Assembly (NCBI GenBank): GCA_947260005.1
Contig: CAMYOL010000044.1
Location: forward strand, 1-40,246
Direction of reading: 5' to 3'
Source of the DNA: an uncultured Ectothiorhodospiraceae bacterium
GTDB taxonomy: Bacteria > Pseudomonadota > Gammaproteobacteria > UBA6429 > Thiohalophilaceae
Length of the DNA: 40,246 nucleotides
A model generated the notes under the pieces. That model ran no database searches. It worked only from the letters and a program-made list of their open reading frames with translations, and had not been told where the DNA came from. The position numbers and the translations under genes were made by a program. Of the stretch, positions 34,108 to 40,246 are shown in pieces (the first letter of the stretch is position 1; each line of letters starts with the position of its first letter).

Positions 34108-36783
34108 ATGAAAAATATGAGAATTATCTTTATAATAGGTTTTATTGTTTCTATAGTGTCTTGTGGTGGAAGTGGGGGCTCTGCGCAACCTTCTAGCGAG
34201 GAAGATGCATATCAGATCGGAGGTTCTGTTTCTGGGTTAAGTGGTAGTGGCTTAACAATTCAGAATAATTTGGGGGACTCACTGGTTATTAGTAACAACG
34301 GTCCGTTTACCTTTTCAGCAGAGCTGGTTGAAGGGGATGGCTATGATGTTTCAATACTAACTAATCCAACTCTCCGATCGCAAACGTGCACAGTCAGTAA
34401 TGCAACAGGAACAGTATCAGATTTTAATATTTCGGATGTTGATATTGTATGTGTCACGAATCAATATGACGTTAGCTTAACTGTTTCTGGGTTAAGTGGT
34501 GAAGGTTTGGTTTTGCAGAACAATGGTTTTGATGATTTACCGATCGCAAATGACGGTGGTTACACATTTTCTCGTTCTGTATTAAGTGGAGAAGAATTTT
34601 CCGTCTCAATCTTGTCTGACCCGACAGGACCGATCCAGGACTGCTCAGTTAATAATGCCAATGGAACAATTACCGATGACGATGCTCAAGTGGCTGTAAC
34701 CTGTGTTTCTCGGTTAGGCAGATTTGCCTATGTATTGAATAATAGAAATGGCAGAAATAGTAATATCTCAATGTACACCTTTGCTAATAATACGGAGCAA
34801 TTACGCCATAACGGGTATGTCCTAACAGGAGGAAATAATTCAATTAAAATATCAGCAGACGGTAGAGGATTATTTGTCTATACACTAAACCGAGATGGTA
34901 GTGTTGGTGAAAGCTCAATTTCAGCTTTTGCCATTGACCAAACAAATGGCAAGCTAAATTCATTAGTCGATGTCCCCTATGATACGAGAGGTCTTGATTC
35001 CAGTGATTTTGCCATAAGTCCATTAGGTCGGCATCTATACACGGTTAATCAAGCATCAGATGATATTTCTATATTCTTACTTGAAGAAAGTCGTGGTGAT
35101 TTGACGTATGTTGGAAGCATTCAATCTGGTGGGGACGACCCGATAAATATTGAAATAGATCCAAGCGGTCGATATGTTTATGTCGCCAATACAAATTCCA
35201 GTGATATTTCTGCTTTTTTAGTCGAAGCTGACGGTACATTATCTCCAATCGATGCGGATGCAAATACTCAAGGTATGCAAAATACTATTGCGATCGAGGG
35301 GGGAGGAGTAAGCTCTTTGACAATCGATAAATCGGGTAGAAACTTATACGCCGTTGACATAGACACGAGAACGATTACTACATTTTTAGTCAATAACAGT
35401 ACAGGCTCATTGGTTCAGGTAGATTCGTTTGCGACAAGGCTGTCGGCTCCATTTGAGTTAACTATAGACAATAGTAGTGAATATGCATATATAAGTTTTT
35501 CTAGCTCGGATATGGTTAATGCATATAGCATAGATCAATTTTCAGGTGTGTTGTCACCGATTGGTAGGCCTTTAGATACGAATGATGAACCTATATCAGT
35601 CAATATCGATCCTAGTGGGCAGTATCTCTATGTAACCAATGCCCTAGCGAATGACATTTCAATATTTGACGTGAATAATCAGAATGGAAGATTGTCTTCG
35701 CTTGGTTTAGTCAATACAAGAGAAACTCCAATAGATATGGTCATTACTCAAGGAAATGATGTTGTACAATATTCATCTGATTATGCATATATTACTAGTG
35801 AAGGAACAAATTCAATTGAAAAATTGACTATAGATTCCGATACGGGAGAATTATCGGTATCAACTAATCAGTTCCGAACCGATGCTGGACCGGTGGCAAT
35901 GGCTATCGATTCATTAAAACGATTTGCCTATGTTGCGCACCGTGGCAATAACACTATTTCACAGTTCGCTATTGATACAGCCGGAGATTTAACGCGACTT
36001 TCCGTTCCATCCATTAGCACTAATTATAATGCTATTGATATTAAGATCGAAGCGTCTGCGCGATTTGTCTATGCCTTAACTGGCAACGCTATAACGGGAG
36101 ATAGTTTTGTAGTACCGTATAGAATTAACCAGAATAGCGGTGAACTTGCGATAATAAGCCCACCTATAAATGCGGGTTCATTTTCACTTGGTTTAACAAT
36201 CGATCCGACCGGTCGTTTTATATATGTATCAAACTTAAATGGCGGAATCTCTCAGTTCAGGATTGATTTAGCTGGCGGTCTAATTCAACCAATTGGAAAT
36301 CTAGTTGGTGCAGGTTACTTATTTGTTTCATCAGAAATTGACCCTAATGGTCAATTTTTATATGCGATAGACAGAGGTAGTGACAGCATTGTTAGTTATT
36401 CAATCGATAATATTACTGGAGAATTAACGGAAATTGGAACGCCAGTCAGTGGATCTGGTAGTAACATGATCGATCTTACGATCGAACCCTCTGGTCGATA
36501 TCTGTATGCCGCAAATGAAGGTTCAGATGATGTTTTGACTTTTTCTATTGATCAGGTGACGGGTATGCTTAATGAAGAGGGTGCGCCGACAGCAGCAAAT
36601 GTCAACCCCGTATCAATAACTACTGATCTATCAGGCCGCTATGGCTACGTTGTAAATAAAAATTCCAACGATCTTACTACCTTTGGCATTAATTTAAACA
36701 CGGGCGAGCTTTCAGAAATAGGAACGGAGGTTCTGCTTAACTCAACACCTTCAGCAATAGCGATAACTGGCTCATTAAACTGA
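34108..36783 (+). CDS. Lipoprotein with tandem Ig-like N-terminal repeats and a YncE/lactonase-like beta-propeller
   Basis: An 891-residue lipoprotein. ATG 34108 gives a signal ending VSIVSC followed by GGSGGS. Two copies of an 80-residue domain come next (about 27-110 and 115-200), each with SGLSGxGLxxQNN, ISNNGPFTF-like and CTVSNATGTVSD segments. The remainder is a beta-propeller with repeats of about 50 residues (PSGRYVYVANTNSSDISAF, FSIDQVTGML), as in the lactonase/YncE group. With roughly twelve such blades' worth of sequence, there may be two propellers. No lactonase catalytic residues can be asserted. It is probably surface-anchored. Regulation through the element at 34051-34061 is inferred. 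Confidence 0.8.
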   Translation: MKNMRIIFIIGFIVSIVSCGGSGGSAQPSSEEDAYQIGGSVSGLSGSGLTIQNNLGDSLVISNNGPFTFSAELVEGDGYDVSILTNPTLRSQTCTVSNATGTVSDFNISDVDIVCVTNQYDVSLTVSGLSGEGLVLQNNGFDDLPIANDGGYTFSRSVLSGEEFSVSILSDPTGPIQDCSVNNANGTITDDDAQVAVTCVSRLGRFAYVLNNRNGRNSNISMYTFANNTEQLRHNGYVLTGGNNSIKISADGRGLFVYTLNRDGSVGESSISAFAIDQTNGKLNSLVDVPYDTRGLDSSDFAISPLGRHLYTVNQASDDISIFLLEESRGDLTYVGSIQSGGDDPINIEIDPSGRYVYVANTNSSDISAFLVEADGTLSPIDADANTQGMQNTIAIEGGGVSSLTIDKSGRNLYAVDIDTRTITTFLVNNSTGSLVQVDSFATRLSAPFELTIDNSSEYAYISFSSSDMVNAYSIDQFSGVLSPIGRPLDTNDEPISVNIDPSGQYLYVTNALANDISIFDVNNQNGRLSSLGLVNTRETPIDMVITQGNDVVQYSSDYAYITSEGTNSIEKLTIDSDTGELSVSTNQFRTDAGPVAMAIDSLKRFAYVAHRGNNTISQFAIDTAGDLTRLSVPSISTNYNAIDIKIEASARFVYALTGNAITGDSFVVPYRINQNSGELAIISPPINAGSFSLGLTIDPTGRFIYVSNLNGGISQFRIDLAGGLIQPIGNLVGAGYLFVSSEIDPNGQFLYAIDRGSDSIVSYSIDNITGELTEIGTPVSGSGSNMIDLTIEPSGRYLYAANEGSDDVLTFSIDQVTGMLNEEGAPTAANVNPVSITTDLSGRYGYVVNKNSNDLTTFGINLNTGELSEIGTEVLLNSTPSAIAITGSLN

Positions 36784-36849
36784 TGTTAAATATGATAAAA
36801 CTAAAAGTTGTATGGTTCGGTAAATTATATAGTTATAAGGAATGCTAGT

Positions 36850-38082
36850 GTGAAAATAAAAATTCAATTATTAATTCTTTCAGTTCTATTTGGGGTTTGT
36901 GTAGTCATGTTGTTTGTTCCTTCAGTATTCGCAATGAGCTACCAGGAAAAGAAAGATAGAGATGGGTTAGCTACGATGAAGAGGGCATTAACGCGTGTGC
37001 CATTGGATAAAAATATCTTTGAGGGGAAACGTATTGTAGCAGGGACAAATCCCGTTCAGGTTCGACTATATTTTGATGCTTTGAATGTACAGCTTAAATC
37101 TGCACAATCGGCGTGGCGAAATATCTCGACCAAAGGACGCGCAACCCAAAAAGGGAGAGAATTGGTTGGGCAGTATAATGCGTATCAAGCATACGTCAAA
37201 GAATTATCAAATTCATATCCAAATTACAATCCACAACAGCAAGTCTTAAAGCCAAAAGAGGCATGCAGAAGGGAGGCTATAAAGTCCAATATCGATACTA
37301 TTAAGAAAAACACTCTAGAACAGATATGTGAAAAGTTTCGTGGTCAGATTTCATCATTGGATAAAAAACGAATGCGTTGGCTTGTTGATCTGAGTAATGG
37401 TCAGGACCTGTTTGTACAGGAAACAAATGAGATTAAACAATATCGGGAAAGCATGCAAAAAGTAAACGCAGTTTGTTCTAATCCGGAATTTAATAATATA
37501 CAAGAATCCTGTCAGGCCATGACTTCAGTCAGCACGGATCGCGAGGGTGCGTATTGTGATGCTGTAAAAAAAGGTAATGAGCTTCTTACAAAGGCTGTAA
37601 CTAATTATGCAGCTTTCTTGTCGCAGCAGAAGGGCTCAAATGCAACCGTTTCAACGCAATCTCTAAAACAGCAAAAAGGCTGGGTTAAATTAGAAGGTGC
37701 TGTGAATAGGTCGAGTCTTTCTAAAGGAGGAAGACTATCAGATGTTATCTTAAAACGCTTGCAGCCAATGTTTGCAGAAGTTGGCTTAAAAGCTGCGAAT
37801 AGTTCAGCCGTGTTTAAGAAGTTAAACAGTCGATCTAATCAGCTTCGTAAAGCCATTAAGGAATTAGCACTTGGTTGGGATGTGCCAGGTTCAACTTGTG
37901 AAGGTGCTCCATGTTCGATTGCTAACGATACATTCGAACGATGGTACCCCAAGAGTAAAATTCTTAAAGTTACCCAAAAAGATGGAAGTTGGAAAATTCG
38001 CCATAACAAGGTAAGGAACCTCCCCATTGAACGGTACCTTGCAGGTTGGACTTTACTACAAGTTCCTGACGAACCGTTCTGA
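36850..38082 (+). CDS. Secreted protein of unknown function, C-terminus disrupted
   Basis: A 410-residue protein starting at GTG 36850 (AAGGAA seven bases upstream); an upstream TTG at 36808 lacks a ribosome-binding site. The signal peptide is about residues 1-29, ending VPSVFA. The mature part is basic, helical and carries six or more cysteines (for example EQICEKF, NAVCSN, QESCQAM, STCEGAPCS), likely paired in the periplasm. Near the end the sequence has signs of two frameshifts: the reading frame stops with TGA TAA at 38080-38085, but coding-like sequence continues to 38187. I do not recognise the family. Confidence 0.75.
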   Translation: MKIKIQLLILSVLFGVCVVMLFVPSVFAMSYQEKKDRDGLATMKRALTRVPLDKNIFEGKRIVAGTNPVQVRLYFDALNVQLKSAQSAWRNISTKGRATQKGRELVGQYNAYQAYVKELSNSYPNYNPQQQVLKPKEACRREAIKSNIDTIKKNTLEQICEKFRGQISSLDKKRMRWLVDLSNGQDLFVQETNEIKQYRESMQKVNAVCSNPEFNNIQESCQAMTSVSTDREGAYCDAVKKGNELLTKAVTNYAAFLSQQKGSNATVSTQSLKQQKGWVKLEGAVNRSSLSKGGRLSDVILKRLQPMFAEVGLKAANSSAVFKKLNSRSNQLRKAIKELALGWDVPGSTCEGAPCSIANDTFERWYPKSKILKVTQKDGSWKIRHNKVRNLPIERYLAGWTLLQVPDEPF

Positions 38083-38187
38083 TAACTTCGCTTGTGGACA
38101 GTTTATGAAAAATATAAAGGTGGTGGTGATTACCAGAAAAGTAGTAAGGCCCAAATAGGATATGTCCGTTGGCAGGAATGCGGCTGA
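38083..38187 (+). pseudogene. Detached C-terminal coding sequence of the preceding gene
   Basis: In the same frame as the preceding gene, after TGA TAA, a stretch encodes WTVYEKYKGGGDYQKSSKAQ and then IGYVRWQECG before a TGA at 38185-38187. Between about 38050 and 38100 a neighbouring frame reads GLYYKFLTNRSDNFACG, also protein-like. The simplest reading is one base lost or gained near 38047 and a compensating change near 38100, moving a true C-terminus out of frame. Confidence 0.5.
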
Positions 38188-38257
38188 TTAAAACTTAAAG
38201 TGAAAGGGCATGTGAGTCTTATGTGCCCTGTAAAAAAGAAAAAATCCGAGGTTACAA

Positions 38258-38443
38258 ATGAGCATGCAAAGCTATGTTATTCGAATATATCGATACAAGG
38301 AAAATAGACCAGATAAGCTTGTGGGTACAATAGAAGGAGAAGGGTATGATGTACCAGCCTCATTTACTAATATTGAAGAGCTATGGTCTGCCCTAAATAA
38401 TAATCATACAATTTTAACGGATTCAGAAAGTGTCTCAGAATGA
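38258..38443 (+). CDS. Small conserved-type cytosolic protein
   Basis: Sixty-one residues from ATG 38258 (GAGG upstream; a second ATG six bases on). The sequence YVIRIYRYKENRPDKLVG, then a FTNIEELWSAL helix, matches a compact beta-beta-alpha plan seen in small bacterial proteins whose function I do not know. It overlaps the following receiver gene by 14 bases, which suggests the two are made together. Confidence 0.6.
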   Translation: MSMQSYVIRIYRYKENRPDKLVGTIEGEGYDVPASFTNIEELWSALNNNHTILTDSESVSE

Positions 38444-38849
38444 TGTAAAGATTTATCAGTTTAAGCAAAAAGCGATGGTGGTCGATGATGATGCCGTTTC
38501 GAGACAACTTGTATCCTGTTTACTAAAGAAGCATGGATACACAACACTCGAAACAAGCCGGTACGAAGAGGCTATACGGAGCTATATTGCTTTAAAACCT
38601 AGGCTAATCATTTTAGATCAGAATCTGGAATCATTAAGTGGTCTGGAGGTTGCCTTTTTTATCCGAAGAGTTACGGGTGGTAATCATTGCAGTATTTATC
38701 TACATACTACTCAAAATGAAACCGAATTAATTGATAATATAAATTATAAATACATAGATGGGTATGTACAAAAAGGAGATATTGAGAAATTGTGTCACAT
38801 ACTAAAGAATTATAGAGGAATTCGAGAAGTTACCACGATGCGTGACTAA
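38430..38849 (+). CDS. Stand-alone response-regulator receiver domain
   Basis: A 139-residue single-domain receiver. The acidic pocket is AMVVDDDAVS (about 15-24), the phospho-accepting aspartate is in LIILDQNLESLSG (about D63), a threonine lies in HTTQNE, and the lysine is in YVQKGD (about K114). There is no output domain, so it would signal by protein contact, as CheY-like proteins do. The start is taken as GTG 38430; ATG 38475 is too late for the fold. No histidine kinase is in the window. Confidence 0.8.
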   Translation: MSQNDVKIYQFKQKAMVVDDDAVSRQLVSCLLKKHGYTTLETSRYEEAIRSYIALKPRLIILDQNLESLSGLEVAFFIRRVTGGNHCSIYLHTTQNETELIDNINYKYIDGYVQKGDIEKLCHILKNYRGIREVTTMRD

Positions 38850-38946
38850 GTCATTTTATGATCAAATTAAAAGTATATGATTTCACTTATATAGATAAAA
38901 AAGGTAGCTATTTGAACGAAGTGATAGTTATAAGTTTTATTAAACC
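38850..38946. other. Intergenic, nothing recognised
   Basis: AT-rich spacer between the receiver gene and the arm of tRNA-Glu fragment 5; no clear terminator. Confidence 0.4.
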
Positions 38947-39030
38947 TTAGCAAATTGTGAGCACAACATTGGTAAAAAACATGTGATATCAATCGGTTAA
39001 CGCGCCCTTTCACGGCGGTAACAGGGGTTG
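38947..39030 (+). repeat. tRNA-Glu 3'-half fragment, copy 5, 5' part (interrupted)
   Basis: Arm TTAGCAAATTGTGAGCACA at 38947-38965, then tRNA-Glu sequence from 39003 to GGGGTTG at 39030, broken at the same T-loop position as copy 4. The acceptor tail resumes at 39178-39196 (ACTCCCCTTGGTGACGCCA, one G-to-T change). Confidence 0.8.
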
Positions 39031-39177
39031 ATGAAGACCGTCCATGGCCTTCACCCTACAGGTGCGCTGACGCGCATCCAAAATTGCTCCAGGCAATTTT
39101 GTGATTCGTTGCGCGTAGGCGCAACTCACCCTATGGGCGGACTTCGTCCGTCTCATTCTGCGATAGCAGAATGTCCT
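39031..39177. repeat. Hairpin-rich insertion in tRNA-Glu fragment 5
   Basis: About 147 bases made of small hairpins in a row: AAAATTGC/GCAATTTT (39080-39101), GTTGCGC/GCGCAAC, CGGAC/GTCCG and ATTCTGC/GCAGAAT. The last shares CTGCGATAGCAG with the insertion in copy 4. Any open frame here is a by-product of the repeats. Confidence 0.7.
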
Positions 39178-39202
39178 ACTCCCCTTGGTGACGCCAATTT
39201 AA

Positions 39203-39227
39203 AAGGCTCGCATTCGCGAGCCTTTTT
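39203..39227 (+). terminator. Rho-independent terminator after tRNA-Glu fragment 5
   Basis: AGGCTCGC ATT CGCGAGCCT then TTTT, with a perfect stem. It matches the hairpin after copy 1 except for few bases; a half REP (GTCATTCCCGC, 39235-39245) follows. Confidence 0.85.
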
Positions 39228-39230
39228 CAT

Positions 39231-39450
39231 TTCCGTCATTCCCGCATCACCCTCTATTAACAGTCCCTGTGTTTGTCACCGAAATTAAATTTACAAGATT
39301 AAAAGTTGTGATGAACCAAATTGCTAAGCATTTTCTTCGGAAGTGTTTTAGAAAAATGTGTGCTTCAGGATAGTTCTGATTCCAGGTGTCTGTGTATCAC
39401 CAGGCAATCCTGTAAATCTCGCACCGAGATGATAAGATATTCATAAACAA
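39231..39450. other. Intergenic with a half REP and a small hairpin
   Basis: Apart from the half REP, ATCTCG CAC CGAGAT (39416-39430) stands 20 bases after the stop of the sigma-54 activator. No T-run follows on the minus strand, so termination is uncertain. No gene is seen. Confidence 0.4.
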
Positions 39451-40246
39451 CTATGTTTCTATAGTAATTTTATTGCTGGATTTGTATTGCCTGGGATTTA
39501 TCTGATATTTTTTTATTTTCGATGATAATGTTGTTGGTTTTAACCCTAATATTTCTGCGGCGCCATTATATCCAAACACTTTTCCATGGCATTTTACTAA
39601 TGCTGTAATGATGTTGTTTTTTTCATGCTGTTTCATATCATGACTGGTCATGATGGGTGCTTTGCTAAAATGAATTTGACTATTTTGTTGCTCTTTTTTT
39701 ATGGCGAGCGCATCAAAACGAACCATGTCACCTCGTGTGAGAATGACCTGGCGTTCAATAACATTTTCTAATTCGCGTATATTTCCCGGCCAGTGATAGG
39801 CTTTAAGTTTCTCAATTTCACTCATAGAAACTTTCAAATTTGGTTTGTTTGCGCGAATAGATGCTTTTTTGAGAAAGTGTTGAGTTAATAGTGCGATATC
39901 ATCAAGTCGATAACGTAACGGTACAGACTCAATGGGAAAAACATTGAGTCTAAAATATAGATCCTCCCTGAAGTTGCCTGACTCGACCTGTTGTTTTAAA
40001 TCACAATTCGTTGCGGCAATAATACGTACATCAACATGACGAGTTTTTGATTCTCCGACACGTTCAAACTGTTGTTCCTGTAGTACTCTTAATAATTTAC
40101 CCTGCAAGTGTAATGGGATTTCAGCTACTTCGTCCAGGAACAGGGTCCCGCCATCCGCAACTTCGAATCGCCCTGGGCGATTATCCGTTGCGCCTGTGAA
40201 AGAACCTTTCGCGTGACCGAAAAACTCACTTTCAAACAAATCTTCC
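39451..40246 (-). CDS. Sigma-54-dependent activator, C-terminal part (cut by window edge)
   Basis: About 265 residues of an NtrC-type activator whose N-terminus lies beyond the right edge. The frame is open through 40246. It begins inside the AAA+ domain at [17 protein letters not shown] (the GAFTGA loop, here GSFTGA, which contacts sigma-54), then [12 protein letters not shown] (Walker B), [14 protein letters not shown] with the sensor arginines, and [14 protein letters not shown] Fis-type helix-turn-helix closes the protein ([20 protein letters not shown]). The missing part would hold Walker A and any receiver, GAF or PAS domain. It is separated from the islands by tRNA-Glu fragment 5 and may belong to the core chromosome. 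Confidence 0.9.
   Translation of the reverse strand, partial: EDLFESEFFGHAKGSFTGATDNRPGRFEVADGGTLFLDEVAEIPLHLQGKLLRVLQEQQFERVGESKTRHVDVRIIAATNCDLKQQVESGNFREDLYFRLNVFPIESVPLRYRLDDIALLTQHFLKKASIRANKPNLKVSMSEIEKLKAYHWPGNIRELENVIERQVILTRGDMVRFDALAIKKEQQNSQIHFSKAPIMTSHDMKQHEKNNIITALVKCHGKVFGYNGAAEILGLKPTTLSSKIKKYQINPRQYKSSNKITIET

Noticed and set aside
39031-39177. A CRISPR-like array of hairpins
   Set aside because: The hairpins differ in sequence and there is no constant repeat with unique spacers.

Overview
The window reads as the genome of a free-living, moderately AT-rich gammaproteobacterium, probably aquatic. The pointers are E. coli-like tRNA-Glu sequence fragments, recognisable PhoB boxes, the plcP-agt lipid-remodelling pair, an ArsJ-type transporter, and secreted proteins of the Calx-beta, DUF1566 and RCC1 kinds. 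I cannot name a genus from sequence alone. No integrase, transposase, rRNA, complete tRNA or CRISPR array is visible.

The most striking organising feature is a repeat. Five times, always on the + strand (about 622, 2125, 8207, 21362 and 39003), the 3' half of a tRNA-Glu gene appears (anticodon loop with TTC, T arm, acceptor 3' strand, CCA) without its 5' half. Each copy is followed by a rho-independent hairpin and preceded by a pair of AGCACA-like direct repeats. This is the expected scar of tyrosine-recombinase elements that integrate in tRNA-Glu. It divides the window into compartments with different cargo. Copies 4 and 5 are broken at the same place in the T loop by insertions rich in small hairpins, and a second repeat family (ending in CCTTGGGGACGCC-like sequence) follows copies 2, 3 and 4.

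Region by region: (1) 1-621, a doubtful small ORF and the first fragment. (2) 671-2124, a winged-helix/nucleotidyltransferase pair resembling AbiE-type toxin-antitoxin modules. (3) 2172-8206, a two-gene operon of a 1376-residue STAND-type P-loop NTPase and an unrecognised 320-residue partner, a good candidate for an undescribed defence system. (4) 8255-10850, a lone nucleotidyltransferase and a second winged-helix/nucleotidyltransferase pair whose toxin half is truncated. (5) 10790-21111, a phosphate-starvation membrane-lipid region: PAP2 phosphatase, glycosyltransferase agt, phospholipase C plcP, a ugd remnant, arsJ, a secreted glycerophosphodiester phosphodiesterase, a class III aminotransferase, an Mpo1/DUF962-like protein, a phosphatidylserine decarboxylase and an unknown membrane protein. 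Clear PhoB boxes stand before plcP, the aminotransferase and psd. (6) 21557-39002, a MalT/SARP-like giant regulator followed by a row of lipoproteins and secreted beta-rich proteins (Calx-beta plus DUF1566, two beta-propellers, RCC1 remnants), a GNAT enzyme, a secreted protein with a disrupted C-terminus, and a small protein plus a lone receiver domain. (7) 39451-40246, the C-terminal part of a sigma-54 activator running off the right edge.

How they work together: regions 2-4 look like defence or toxin cargo in a tRNA-anchored island. Region 5 fits the PhoB response, replacing phospholipids by glycolipids (PlcP makes diacylglycerol, Agt glycosylates it), scavenging glycerophosphodiesters, and exporting the arsenate by-product that accompanies phosphate scavenging. 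The aminotransferase, Mpo1-like, Psd and membrane-protein set in the same region has no function I can name and may be a further lipid-modifying branch. In region 6, three lipoprotein genes share an AATCTGTTACC element 46-48 bases before their start codons, which suggests co-regulation.
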